Shown in pieces: positions 1-12,638 of a stretch of DNA of 64,000 nt (its first letter is position 1; the number at the start of each line of letters is the position of its first letter). The position numbers and the translations under genes are program-made. The stretch is from Lunularia cruciata (Eukaryota; Streptophyta; Marchantiopsida; Lunulariales; Lunulariaceae), in the NCBI GenBank assembly GCA_948567375.1, contig OX419760.1:12648001-12712000 (forward strand), in the 5' to 3' direction. The notes under the pieces were generated by a model. It did not search any database and was not told the DNA's origin. It worked only from the letters and a program-made list of their open reading frames with translations.

Positions 1-245
1 CATGGCTCTGGCCATTACATTCCTAGAGGAAGAATGAATGAGAAATAGATTGAAGATTTATAGTTCTGATCCTTGTGACCTTTTAGAGATCCTTTATACT
101 TCATAAACTTGATTAATTCAGCTCCTTATCTCATCTTTAGATAGATTTAAGGCTTCCATGGCTCTGTCCATTACATTCCTAGAGGAAGAATGGATGAGGC
201 AATAGATTGAAGAAATATAGTTTTGATCCTTGTGAGCTTTTAGGG
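1..245. repeat. Imperfect duplication, about 158 bp apart
   Basis: The segment at 1-92 recurs at 159-245. Both start with catggctctg and contain the stretch attcctagaggaagaatg, with a few substitutions between copies. The intervening 66 bases are not repeated. No coding meaning is apparent. It may be the edge of a longer tandem array that begins before the window. Confidence 0.7.
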
Positions 246-1152
246 AGAGCATTCATTGAGCCTTTGATGTATGCTTGGGAGAAGAGATTGATATGGTGTT
301 ATAGTCCTTTTTTATTAGACTCACCTTATATTAGGTTACATGACACCTTGGAGAGATATGCACATCAAACCTTAGGCCTAGCCTTTAATGCCTTTATATT
401 TTGTACACACTTTTCCTCTTGTTTATACTTCTATATATTTCTCTCTCAAACGTGCAGTATTGATGGACACTATTTATGTGAACATATGTAGAGCATCATA
501 TTGTTCTAATCAACTCAACAATGGAGAGTGTGAAGTATAGTGTAGAGTATACTCACATGTTTGGAATGTGGCCCATGTAATTTATGGTGGTTTGCATGGT
601 CTGCATAAATTGAACCAAACAAAGTGTTTGGATCTATGCAAACCAAAATTTGGATGATTTGTATTATAAATGATAAGATTTAAATGTTTGTCAAACATGA
701 GTGTCGAACAAGAGGAGTGTGCCTTTAGTATTTTTTTAGTTTGGTAGCTTTGAAGTTCTCATATTTTTCTCTTCTTATGTAGTTCTCCTATCATAATCAA
801 CTTATTATGTTATGCATATGCAAGTGGGTGAATTCTACAGCAAGAGAATTACTCCATGATTCACAAACAAATATTAAAATAATCATTCCAAACAAAGAAT
901 AAACATGTAGTATATTAGATATCTAGAACAACTCAATAACCTTTATATATACCATAATTTTATGTTGGCCATACTAGAGCTCTAAACTCTCACACTCTTG
1001 CCTATTTTATCACTCTTGCTCTAACAAGCACAAGGTAAGTAGACTAGGGCTCTTAACTATACTTTCCATCTCTTGACTATTCTTCACTCTTATTCCAACT
1101 ACCACAAGGAATTGAATCTAGATTATAATCAAGTATCTGGAACTTGGGAGTC
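246..1152. other. No gene seen; AT-rich
   Basis: I see only short ORFs without recognisable motifs, including a 94-codon one at 207-491 that runs across the duplication. No repeat boundary or RNA gene could be supported. Transcription cannot be excluded from sequence alone. Confidence 0.5.
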
Positions 1153-1788
1153 TATAACACCCATTTGTGCACGTGTGTGGTATTTTGATATATATTTTGG
1201 TATTACAAGTACTTAGGAGATATTATTTATATAGAGATAAAGGATGGTTCTATATTAGTCATGATTAGCTAAAGTTAATCATAGATAAGATAGAAGGGAC
1301 TTTAATTTAGAGGAAGTAGAAAAGATGAGCATCACTATTTTGGATTTTAGTATGTTGACTTGGTATTATTCTTAGGTGTTTAGCTTTGAGAAAAGAGTTG
1401 AGAACTTTTGGACCCACAAACCTTTTGCTTTGGTTTCTTCAATAGTCCAAGGATAGCCCATGTGAAGGAATCCTTAACTTAGTGGTTGGGTCAAGATAAG
1501 ACCATATGTTTAAGGGAATATTTGTATGAGTATGGATATTCCTTTAGACTTTTGACTTTATTTGACTTTTAGCTTAATAACTTGAGTTACTTTGGTAATT
1601 AGTAACTTTGGTGCATAACTATTTCACAAGTATATAAGCTAATGAGGTACTCATCATCCTTTCATTTGCAATTATCTCTCTCTCATTGAGTTCTCTAGTG
1701 AGCAATAGTTTAAATCTTGGGGTGTTAGCCTTGGAAGAGTATGATGAAGTTGAGGTTCTTTGCCTTCTTATTCCATAATGTGTTACCA
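1153..1788 (+). mobile_element. Truncated LTR of family G (copy G1)
   Basis: This stretch matches 51708-52355 along its whole length in the same orientation, at clearly reduced identity. It opens with tataacaccc (TGTAACACCC in the other copy) and ends near gtgttacca. Both copies are followed by about 50 related bases containing a degenerate form of the initiator-Met-tRNA primer site (ctattagagg here, gccatcagagg in the other copy). That order, LTR then primer site, is why I call it an LTR. The element is cut off around 1840, where an unrelated minus-strand relic begins. Boundaries are within about 10 bases. Confidence 0.6.
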
Positions 1789-1834
1789 TAATAGCTATTA
1801 GAGGTTTATCTTGAGTGAGAGATAGGCCGGCTCA

Positions 1835-3330
1835 TAGGTCCAAATTATATCTAGTACTAGAGCTACCATAATTGTTTGAATCTATGTTGGATAAGATGGT
1901 AATAATATATTTAATCTCCTTTGAAGATTTTCTTGCACAAGCTAGTTCAAGTGTCATGGCATAAAAGCATTTTGATTTTGCTTTTCTCATCTTGATTTGG
2001 AACTTTTCTACTTTGGACTTGATTTTCTCTACCTTTAAGATCTTCTCTAACTCAAAATCTCTCTTGTGTTTCTCAAGATCTACCACTTACAAAGCTTCAA
2101 TCTATGTTATTTTACATTTCTCCTTGGATTCTATTCATTCCATTCTTAGTTTGCTGTGAGATGCTAGATCTTATGACAATGAAGCCAGACCAAATGTGAG
2201 TGTTGGGGCCATCTTGGAAGCTTTGAAGTTCCTTCTCCTCTTTTGAGAATTTCCTTCTCATTGGATGTTTCTTTTGCATTGTTCTGCTTCTCTTTCTCCT
2301 TGGATGCATCTCTAGTTGGCTCCTACCTTATGAAATTCTTGATTCTCTTCCTCTCTTTGATTCTCCACTACTCTTGTTGCTCTTGGTGCTCCATTCCCTT
2401 TTGAGTGATTCCCTTTTGTGCATGAAGTATGGGAGTGTTGGTTGGCTTTATCCCTCATCAAAAAAGGACTATCATCCTTGTCTAGAACCCCCTTGTCAAG
2501 AACTCCCAATGACCCATATTCACAATTTCTAAATGTAAAAATGCAATCCAAGGGCCCTTGGGTGCTTGAGATGCTGATAAGAATTGATTCTTCAAGATGA
2601 TTTTCTCCTATTTTGTCATCACTCTCCTTTGGTAGTATGACAACAAGGCATGTTCTATCCATGAACCAAACTTCCTCTTCTATACCACCAATACTAACCA
2701 ATACAAGGAGATATATTTTAGCTCTACACCCCAACACTAAATCCATTCTTTCAAAACATAAACAAAGATGATTGAGTTTATCCTTGATTTTTGTCCATCC
2801 TTGCTTCAAGTCCTTGTTTGTGAGACCCTCCCTAGTGAAAAATTCTTCCATTCTCAAGTATCTTTGTATGATTTCATATATCTTGCCCATATTTTGTAAA
2901 TCCTATCACCATCCATAGAGAGTGAAAATCCTCACCCTTGCCAAACCAAGTAAGTGGCGATGTTGCTAAATGCCATTCTTTTCTAGATTGGTTTTTTACT
3001 ATTTCTCCCATGGATCTTACTAAAGTGCTCCATATCCTCCAAATAATCAAGTATTTGTGAGTAGTGGTGATAAGCTATTCTAAATTGGTCATCTTCACCC
3101 TTTTGTTGTTTTGCCCAAACTGCTACTTGATGGGTGGACTGTAACGGACCCAATCTTGCCATGTGCTTGCATAGAAACTTTGCTTTGTGTGCTTTGATCC
3201 TTTGCTTGTTGCAATTGAATGTGGATATAAGCAATTGTGTGATATAAGCAACTATCTTCTCAAGGAATTCTTGGAATTGAACAAGGAGAAGAGTGATTGG
3301 AGTAAATTCAGATTGCAAAGCAAAGTGAAG
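1835..3330 (-). pseudogene. Myb/SANT-like transposon gene relic (copy a)
   Basis: Read on the minus strand this is a broken copy of the gene at 26328-27630. Near 3040-2990 it encodes HHYSQILDYLED followed by HF-x-x-IHG. Near 2890-2690 comes a segment with TREGLTNKDLKQGW and a cysteine/FERM-D-x-x-x-G block, and near 2090-1840 a charged coiled-coil C-terminus. These occur in the same order as in the Harbinger-borne copy. In plants and oomycetes this type of protein accompanies PIF/Harbinger transposases and is thought to bind element ends. An in-frame TAG follows the first block, at the same place as in the copy at 53118-54640. No transposase or terminal inverted repeats were found nearby, so it is an orphan fragment. 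Confidence 0.65.
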
Positions 3331-3448
3331 AGATTCATCTATGTTTCCAACGTATAAGAAGAAAATCTAGATTTTAATTTTAATTTGCCCATATGACCTC
3401 TATTACTATATGATGTCAAGATGATTAGGATACAAATGGTATGTTTAC

Positions 3449-3793
3449 TCACCATTCTAATACCTTTAGAGAAGAATAACAAAATGTTCAAATTATGTAC
3501 TATTAGGAACTATTCTAACCCGTCTAACATGTCAATCTATTCTAACCTATTGAAGGTGCATGATGAGATGCAAGCCCAAGGAGATAAGACTATTCTTTCA
3601 AATTGGTGGAAGGATGTGTTTTTCACCAATTCTAATACCTTTAGAGAAGAATAAAAAATGTTCAAATAATGTACCATTAAGAACTATTCTAACCCGTCTA
3701 ACATGTCAATCTATTCTAACCTATTGAAAGTGCATGATGAGATGCAAGCCCAAGGAGACAAGACTATTCTTTCAAATTGGTGGAAAGATGTGG
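3449..3793. repeat. Two-copy tandem repeat, unit about 175 bp
   Basis: Copy 1 (about 3449-3618) and copy 2 (about 3624-3793) are nearly identical. Both contain acatgtcaatctattctaac and end in aaattggtggaa. Each carries a short open frame of about 30 codons, with the residues VHDEMQAQGDK in both. Copy 2's frame runs on to 3894. I do not recognise a protein family, and the open frame may simply reflect recent duplication. Confidence 0.8.
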
Positions 3794-6700
3794 GAGGATT
3801 TTTAAATCAGATTCAACACATGGTTTTCCATTACAATCCCTCTCTCACTTACATCTGGCTTAATACAGGTGGTTATTGTAACATGGGTGGTTAGAATTAA
3901 CTCCAAAGGGCATCAGTAATTAAGTCCCATATAATTATATAATTAAGTCCCACATCTTCATAATAAATTAACTGTAAAATGTAAAACTAAAACCTCCGTC
4001 TCTATCAACCTACTTTTGGGTACCCATACAAATATATACAAGACCATTCATTATTAGGACCAATAACTTGTATAATATTTTATGGAGTTCAAATTTCTAC
4101 CTGTATAATTTTTAAATTTTGGAATTTGAAACTCCCTAATGAAGTATCAAGATTTTAAAATGTTCACTCTTTGATCTTTGAATAACAATAATGTTGAATG
4201 GAGGGAGAAAAAAGTGTTCCAACTTGGTTTACATGGATATTTTTGAATTTCAAATGCCTCATGAGCATGAGCAATTTGAAATTTGATGAGCATTTAAGAT
4301 TTAATGATATATTTAAAACTCTATTATCTTATAAATATTTGTTATGAAAAATGACTCATAAATGCTATGTGTCCTCTACCCATTAATTTCTTCTGAATTT
4401 TAAAAGTAATATCCAACCAATTTTTTATGAATACTCATGAAAATTTCTAAGATACTCAAAAAAATAAAAAATCTAAAATCTCATATTGAATAGCTAGCTT
4501 CATTGAATGGACTTAGAAAATGACTTAACCAAATCCATATTTGACACTTTCATTTGACATATCTCCTAGTTAGCAATAAGCCTTAACCAACACCCTAAAG
4601 CCTTGAAAACCTTTGTAGCGATGGATTTCACGACCACATCATATTATACTTGAAGTCATCATTATAATACATTGTTTGTGGGTAGGAACTCACTTCATGA
4701 AAACTATCACCCATGGTATAACATATTAGACCATGAGGTAGTTGGGCTCTACCAAGTCAAAATGTCAAATATCTATAATAGTTGTACTTATATTCTTTTT
4801 TATAATGATATTGTGGGTCATGTACATCAAACCAGTGATTAAATCATGCATGCAACAAGATGAGTTTAAGGAATATTTCTTACCTAATCAAATGTTGGAA
4901 TACCAATCCCTAATCTCTTTGTAATGACAAGAAGCTGGTATAGAGCAAACAATGAATAGATGGAATTATTTGGTTATGATCTTACAATCTGTTTTAAGGT
5001 AATCCAAGGTCTCTAAAGTTTATGTTGTCCCATAAACTAGTCAATCAGATTAAATTCAATGACTTGATACATGCAATGTGCCTTATTTACATTTTTTCTT
5101 GAAGTGGAGTATTCATTTGTTTGTGATTCTTAGAGATCATATCTCCATGAGGGTGTTGAATAATGGACCAAGTAAGCAACCTTACCAATCGCCTTTGATC
5201 CTTCTTAGTCAAATCCTTTGATGTGGTAGGCATGTACTTTGTCAACACCATGTGAATCACGATTGGTTGGTTGGTTGTTTGCTTGATCTCCATTCACCCA
5301 TTACAACATCAATTGTTGTTTATTATGACTTATATCGGATGCTTTGCTTTATGATCTCAAATTTTGTGTAGGATATCAACCAATCATCTTAACAATGAGG
5401 GTTCCAAGGCTTGCAATTTGACTTAGATCAATGCATGCTATTTGAGTCAAATCAATGCTTAGTTGAACTCCTTGTGAAATGTATTTGTAGTGCAATGTAG
5501 AGCCTTACAATGTGGATATGACTTGTGGTTCATGGCTTTATGAATAGGCAAATGAAGCATGAGGTGGATAAGAAACACTCATAAGATAACAAGAAAAGGT
5601 GGTACACTTCTTATTCTTGTGGAGTATCCTAACAAGCCAAACCAAATAAAGCAATCAAGTCAAATAAGGATAAAACCTAAGAGATAAACTAGGGCTAAGC
5701 CGCAATAGAGAAGAGGTGATGTCTCTCTTGAGGTAAGTACAACAAATGATATTTCAGGACAAGGAGTTTAGTCTCTTCAGGTAAGTACAATGAACAATAA
5801 TTCAAGACAAGAGAAAAAAGCAACTACATAGAACACATGAAAGATAGGAAGATCCCATCAAGTTGTACAAAGGAGAGACAAAAGAGGTAGAATGGAGCTA
5901 GGCTCCAATAGTATCAATATGAGAAATCTGCCCTACCGCACCAAAGATATCCGAGATATGCAAGTCGTAAGATCTACAAACTATTGGAGCATCCAAAGAA
6001 GCATTACCTAGAGTAATTGCTCTCTTATGGATTGCACCAGCCAATGCTCTCTTTAGAGCAATAGACACACTTTGTCTAAATTATGCTACAAAGTATAAGA
6101 GTGAGAGTGGTACCCCATGGCATCTAATGTGATAAGCTTTTATGCACTCCTTAAAAAATATGTCAAATGCCATGTCTATTGCTTCATATAACGCCAAGGC
6201 TAGAGGAACAAAGAGTAACCTTGTTGCATATCCTTATACTTGGAGACCTTATGTGTTGCTACTTTGCTTGCCGTCCATCTAGGAAAATGAATAATCACTC
6301 TTTCCAAAAGTACATCATGCATAGAGTTTATAACCACAACATCTGCCACTATCACTTGATCATCTTGGACCAAGTATAAGTCTACTTTGACACATGTCAT
6401 CTACAAAGAATATGAACACTCCTTCCAAGCAAGGTATCCACTCTCTCATACCATAGGAAACACTATATCCCTAATGGCATCATGGGTAGCTATCCTTTAT
6501 CCTCTATAAGGACACTATGTCATATGGACCACTATTGAATTTAGTGTAGAACCACCCTCACAAGTGAGTATGAAGACACAAATGATGGACCAAAACTAAG
6601 CAAAACCTCATTGATGTAGAGAAAGTGGTTGGTGCAAGTTGGAATGCCCTAATGCACAATCAAGCTAGGATCCAAGAGCTTGGACCCTTGTTGGAGCAAG

Positions 6701-8438
6701 AGTAAAGACATGATCTAGTGGCCCAAGGAATGGACAAGTCAACTAAGAGGGAATATAACATATGTTGATACTAATGCTCCATCAAGGATGATTGCAAACC
6801 TCTGGTCCAATCTGACATAGTGAAGCAAAGGATGGAAGGTCTTCCCATGCTTGTGGAGATTGATCATCTCTTGTCTACCACAATAACACCTTGAGAGTAA
6901 AATGATCCCTCCTTTACCTCAATGATATAAGTCTCCAAAATTGGCCTATCAATAACCACCACAAAATAGGAGGAAAGTAAGGATGCCAAGAGAGCTATCA
7001 TGTCATTTGTAGTGTCGTATCTAGATTGCTTGAACACTAGAGTTCCAATGATACTAATTAGAGGCATTTTGGCAATTACTCATAGACTATTATCCGGTGG
7101 TCAAATTTTGTGTTTAGGGTATTGATTTCATGGTGGGGTCCACCGTTACTTGCACCATCTACACCGTCGGGTGTGCCGTCAGTGGGACCATTGGGATGCA
7201 ACCTAGGTCAAAATCAGGAGTATACCCTGGAAGTGCAACTCTAGAGAGCTCACTTCTTTGATGTTGAGCCTTCGAGTTCCTGGTTAGAGTGGACAAGAAG
7301 CCGGTAAGCGTTACTTGGATTCTCTTAGCTAGAATGGGTGTGGCTTGACTGTAATCAAAACCATGTTGTTTGCAAATTGTTGAGGATCAGATCAAGTATT
7401 GATCTAAGTTCAATAAATTTGCGATGTAAATGATCTGATTACATCAAAGAAGTGAGTTAGGGGGAAATTGGATGTGGGAACTACAAGTGTCGGTGGTATC
7501 TCCAAGCTCAATGGATCATGGTGTCTCAATCAAGTAGTTCATATTTCCTTGAGAGAGAGTGTGTGCGGAAGCACTAGCAAAATTTGGAGCCAAGGAGAAG
7601 CAATTTTCAAGCAATAGTTGTGATTTTGAGCTCAAGATCAATTTGTTGCAAATTGAGCTTAGAAATAGAAATTGAAGGTGGAGTTGGGAGTACATCCTCA
7701 TGAATTAGAGATTAGACAAAACCTATTTTTCCAGCTTGGCTTGAGTGAAGAGTTAGAAGAGGATTTGGCAGTCAGCCATTTTTAGGGATTTTTGTAAGAT
7801 TTATGTCAGATTTTATAAAAGATTTATGTTAGATTTTGGTGAGACAAACTTTGATCTGATCCATGGTGATCCTTATAGCTCAGGAAGTAGATAGATACTC
7901 TGATTATGTCAAATGCTAAATGGTGGCAGAGTCAGTCTTGTGTTGATTTATGAGATGGAGGGTTTTCATTGAGCATTTTTGTGATTGAACTCCCTCCATT
8001 CTCTACTTCTTGTTTGTGCATTGTGTTTGTGTGAGGTGCCTTGAATTTTGAGCATTTGTGCTCTAGTGTGCTCTTGGTAGTGAGGCTAGAGTGATGACCA
8101 ATCAGACTATCTTTGTTTCTCCACGGTGAGGCATGAAGTGATGACCTATAGACCATGAGAATACGTGTTGTGATGGTAGGTTATAGGTCACCCTTACCCC
8201 TAATGTAGTTGTCTTAGTTAGAGTTACATGAGTGGGTAGTGTTCCATTAGTTTTGGCACTTGGTGGTGCTTGGTTGGTGTTAGCACTTGGTGGGATACTT
8301 GCTTTTGCAGTTTGCAATGGTGGTTGCAGTTATTTTGTCACGACGGAGTTCTTTGAATATTCTAGAGGAGATAACCCTACATTGCACAATGGATTCACTC
8401 AAAGTGGCACTCAATATTAGTTTGTATCTTAGGTCCCA
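3794..8438. other. Long stretch without a recognisable gene
   Basis: Only short ORFs occur here, without motifs I can name. Parts around 6650-6860 and 7080-8430 are less AT-rich and may be decayed leader or LTR sequence of the gypsy relic that starts at 8439. A primer-site-like string (tggtggcagagtc) lies near 7921, but I could not pair it with an LTR end. I see no RNA gene. Confidence 0.45.
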
Positions 8439-9965
8439 ATGAGGGAGGAGATTGACTCTAAGTTGGAGTTTGATACAAGAACTAATTTAGTTGAGAGTGC
8501 ACTTGGTGTGTCCGCAACATTGTTGTGGGACATGAATGAGATTTATGGGGCCTCCAAAGGCCCTAGGCGTTACTTAGGTACAATGGGTACCATTGAGTTG
8601 GATGACTTCATCTAGGAGTTTGATAGTTAGTGTGATCTGTAGTAGATACGGAACCCAACTTTGTTTACACCCTTCATGGCATAGAAGGTGCTATTTCAGC
8701 ATTTGGAGGGTCCACCAATGGACTACTACCATGAGTTCAAGAGAGCTCATTTGGAGGAGATTGAGTTATGGAGACAATATTGATCTCTAAACTATGTCTC
8801 CATCACTTTAGGCTCAGTTGCCAGGAGTAGATCGGCTATACCCACGAGTTCTAGCTTGAGTAGTGTTGGTGGAGCTAGTGGAGGTGCACTAGTTGGAAAT
8901 AATGTTACCACGAGTGGAGGTACTGCTACAGGAGGTGGTGTGGTACTAGGTTTAACCCCATGTGAAGTTCTTCTAGTGTTTGAGGCAAAACTACCATGGA
9001 GTGCGGACTGACAAGCTGAAGAGCTTGCAAGAGTTCCAACGGAAGGCTGGAGAGAGCCTACGCAAGGCATACACTCACATGAGGCGGCTGATCAGTTTCA
9101 CTCAGGGAGTTATTGAGGCCTATGTAGTCTAGTTTTGGTATGGGATACTAGATAGGGAGTTGCGACATAGAGTTTATGATGCTACGTTGTTACAGGCTAC
9201 TTCGCCAACTTTGGCAGTGATCTTTGGTTTGGCTGAGCGTATTGAGCACAACATGGTGGAGGAGAGAGAGGTGACATCTGGATTTGGTAGGGTGACTTCC
9301 TCCACAGTTGTTACTTCTTCTTAGAGTGCAACATAGTACAACAGAGTGCACCACACCCAATTGATTTTTAAGGACAAGGTCGATAGCCCAAATCCTATGA
9401 AGCAAGTAGAGGGCCTATTGTAGTTAGACACTTACCTTCATTTTTGGGTCAGCGGCAGCCGGTGAGTGGTGGTGTTGCTTGTTGGACTTGTGGTGGACCT
9501 CACCATAGGAGAGAGTGTACTTAAGGCAGTGGGTGTGACACCTTTGGTGCATCAGAGCCAACATAGAGGCCGTGTAAGCATTGCCATAGATTTGGTCACA
9601 CTAGTGCGGTGTTACGGAGTGGTAGGGCTGCTATGGCAAGTAATAGAAGAGCTCCAGTTCATGGAGGACGAGGTGGTAGAGGTGGTGGTAGAGGATCTAC
9701 ACCTAGTAGGGGTACAATACTTGCCCCTACTTCTAATATAGCTATGGCTACTCGGATTGAGCAGTTGGAGCAAAGATTGTTTAGTATGGCCATTGCTCAA
9801 AGGAGATCAGATTCGGGTGTTGTGGCTTCCACCTCATATGTTGATGATAGAGATGCTTTGGACTTCATGTTTGGAGCAGCACAGGTGGATACATCTGTAG
9901 TAGTGACTAGGAGTGCAGTACATGCTCCAGAGCCTAGAGGAGCATCAATGGAGTTGGACCTATAG
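8439..9965 (+). pseudogene. gag relic of gypsy element B
   Basis: An ATG at 8439 opens a frame starting MREEIDSKLEFD, interrupted by several TAG codons near 8614-8650. Around 8700-8780 it reads GPPMDYYHEFKRAHLEE. Around 9010-9240 it reads LQEFQRKAGESLRKAY and then FWYGILDRELR, which is characteristic of the Retrotrans_gag core. A zinc knuckle with C-x2-C-x4-H-x4-C spacing (CWTCGGPHHRREC) lies near 9480-9535. A second C-x2-C-x4-H cluster (CKHCHRFGH) follows near 9580, then a Gly/Arg-rich stretch to 9965. This protein would package element RNA in the cytoplasm. Multiple stops and frame changes mean it is not expressed as one protein. Confidence 0.65.
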
Positions 9966-10189
9966 AGAAGAGAGGTTGGAAGATAAGTCAGACTTCCCTA
10001 GTCTTTCACACTATCTGAGGCATTGTAGATGACATCCATGGCTCCTAGACATCCTAGTGCATGTGTGGTAGATGGTGACAGAGTGCATAATAGACTACCT
10101 GCTAGTCAGCCACCTACTACTACACAGATTGAGTCTAGCATGATGTTGAGGGCAGCTTAATTGATTATGCGGTATCCTTTGTTTTTAGC

Positions 10190-10924
10190 TATAATACCAA
10201 GAGCTAGCCATATGATCTAGATGTGAAATTTGGTTTGGTAACATCTAGAATGATGTTATACATGATCGTCAAAATAGATTAGATAGAAATATCACCAAAA
10301 GAGTACTTCTACTAATAGGGCAAAAACCAATATGGACTTGAGAACCTTAGAACCAATAGCTAGATATATGATTTAAAGGTGAGAATTGGTTTGGTAACAT
10401 TTGGAAGGATGTTACACATGATGGACTAAACAAATCAGAAAGAGGTATCACCAAAAGGGGACTTCTACTAATAGAGTAGGAATTGAAATATTCTTGAAAT
10501 CTTTGAAGGCAATTTTGGAGGCCTAAACGGATGAATTAGGCCTCAAAAATATGTTGTGGCCCCCCCCCAACAAATGAAAGGCTAGCCTTCCCTCCTCCTT
10601 GGTTTGTCTCATTGAGAGCTTTCCAATGGTACCTTACGTGATTCTAAGACTCCTACAAGAAGATTCCCTAAAAGATTCCCTCCGGTCAAAGCTTGTTTGA
10701 CCAGCTAGATAGGACCTAGACCGACATGTCACCCATCCAAGTAAGTAATCCAAGGGTGGAGCTTGCTGACATGTCACCTATCTATGTGCCTAATCCTATG
10801 GTGGAGCTTCCTTGGAGGAGATCCTCTTTGTCTATATAATAAAGAGAAGGTGCTCCTTTGGGGCATCAAATGTTTGAGTGTGAAGTTTGTGATTTCTCTC
10901 TTCTCCTATCCTTGTAGTATTACA
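10190..10924 (+). mobile_element. Solo LTR of family D inserted in element B
   Basis: It matches the LTRs at 42559-43302 and 48433-49178 end to end: the start is TATAATACC (TGTAATACC in D), the middle has the same C tract (10560-10568), and the end is gtattaca. The flanks are ttagc on the left and tcagc on the right, a 4-of-5 match that fits an aged 5-bp target duplication. A TATA-like tctatataataaag lies near 10833. No internal sequence follows, so it is the product of LTR-LTR recombination. Confidence 0.85.
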
Positions 10925-12120
10925 TCAGCCAGTGATATGTTTACAGTGGGAGTTGACCCAACCCCAATGTTCCGGTTGGCTGCCACGCTTTGTGAGAGTA
11001 GGGATGATGCGGTTCCTACTATTAGAGAAGAGGTGGTTGGTAGTGGAGCTGACTTGGTTAAGGAGCATGGGATCCGTTTAGTGACCAATGGTTTATGGCA
11101 GGCAACAATGGCTAGACTGGAGGAGTTGCAAGCTAGATTGACCTTACCGATGCTTACTAGTGTCAACAGTCAGAGGTTACCAGAAGGCCCTACTAGCAAA
11201 AATTTCCTTACTAAGGGCGCATGATCTAGAGAAACATGGGCATGTTCACTTGATGATTTCTGGATGATTACACGTGTTGGCCGAGGTTGGGTCTTCAAGA
11301 TCCTTGTTCTTGTGTGTTTTGGGAGATGTTATGGATACTACAACATCTTCAGGTCCATCAATCCATTTCTCTAGCTTACCTTTTGGAGAACATTCCTTTG
11401 ATGGGTGATTCTTGCACCAAAGTGGTGGTGAGTACACATCAGGTTCATTCTTGGATGGGACCTATTGTATTGTTAGATGCAGCCAAAGTGGGATCATGGG
11501 CTCATCGTCCTTGTCTTTGGTAGACAAACCTCTTACCTAGAGAGGTTTTACAACATTCTTATGATGGGATTCAACAACTTGACCACATCCTTGTTGATGA
11601 TATCTTGGATGTTGGGCGTCAGTCTCAGACTGTAGTAGTGGCTGATAGGTCACCTATGGCAGTGGTGAACCTAGTTGGATAGCCTAGAATTGCATTTTCC
11701 ACACTCATGAATTTCCCAAGCTCTCATGCTTTTTGAGAGGGAGGACTTGGACTTGTTTGGGACTCACAATTACAGTAGTTGGTGGAGCCCAACGCCAATG
11801 AGAGAGAGCGGGTAATGGGTTTTTGTATCGGTATTATCGCTGTTCTAGCAGTGTTAGAGGCATCCAAGCGTCAAGTGTTAGGTCAGGCTATGGACCTAAA
11901 TTTTTTGACATGGATTGTGGCTTGGCAGAGTAGCATAGGATTTGCTTGATAGGCATCACCACTCAGACACTTGTGAGCCTTGTGCCTATCGAGACGATTT
12001 AGGCACATGTTGAGGACAATGGACCAAGTGGACATGGTATTCTTGGGACATAGCTAGTAGCTACTAGGGAGAGTGGTCTACTTGGAGTCCATCCAAGTAA
12101 GCATGGGTTACTTGGATTAT
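10925..12120 (+). other. Unassigned internal part of element B
   Basis: Between the two solo LTRs the plus strand carries short open pieces but no clear protease D-S/T-G motif and no RT motif. By position, between gag and RT, it should hold the protease and gag-pol linker of element B. I could not confirm this. Confidence 0.35.
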
Positions 12121-12472
12121 TGTAAAAGACTGAATCCAAGGAGAGAAATAGGAGAATGGAAACTCACATTGGGACACTCAAATGAGAGAAAACTCCAAAT
12201 GCCTAGCATGAGCTTTGGCTTTGGTATTTATAGGTAGCATACAAGGCCCTTGAGAAGCTTCTCAAGAAGCTTCCTCAAGCCGCTTTCTTAGAGTGCAAGC
12301 CAAGTTAACTAGGAAGCCTCCTTTTAGAAGCTACTTACTTGAGTTGCAAGCTAAGCTAGCCGGGAAGCTTCCCAAGAAGCTTCCTAGATACTTTTGAAAT
12401 ATTCTAGGCTAATTTGTCTTATGTGCTATTGTGAGCTCAACTAACTTTGTCGCTAAACTCCATATTGTTACA
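12121..12472 (-). mobile_element. Solo LTR of family A, reverse orientation
   Basis: Reverse-complementing this stretch gives a diverged, shorter copy of the LTR at 15694-16116: it begins TGTAACAATATGG and ends GTCTTTTACA. It keeps several GAAGCTTC palindromes and the TATA-like tatttata. The flanking 5-mers are attat and attag, a 4-of-5 target-site duplication. Family A was therefore active more than once here, before the very recent insertion at 15694. Confidence 0.85.
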
Positions 12473-12638
12473 ATTAGACCCTTGGTCCACTTGGGATGCA
12501 ACTAGAGGATGTGTGGAGCTTGCAGCTAGAGTGGAGGGAGTTTTTCACATAGAGGTTGGAACCTCTAGTGGTCGGGAGCATGACACTACTGCTCTTAAGG
12601 GTTTAGTGTAGCAGCTAATCAGTACGTCTTCCACTCCT

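Noticed and set aside
3421-3894. Two overlapping gene duplicates of 63 and 77 codons
   Set aside because: The coding potential lies only in the duplicated 175-bp unit and includes no known motif, so a repeat is the safer call.
7900-7960. A primer site of element B (tggtggcagagtc) marking a 5' LTR end
   Set aside because: No matching LTR copy exists in the window and I could not assign it to a tRNA with confidence.
8232-8420. A small hydrophobic, membrane-like ORF
   Set aside because: The Leu/Ala/Gly stretch comes from a short internal repeat of tggcacttggtgg. It has no homologue I recognise and no supporting context.
12240-12400. GAAGCTTC palindromes as an independent regulatory array
   Set aside because: They are part of the reverse solo LTR of family A and need no separate explanation.
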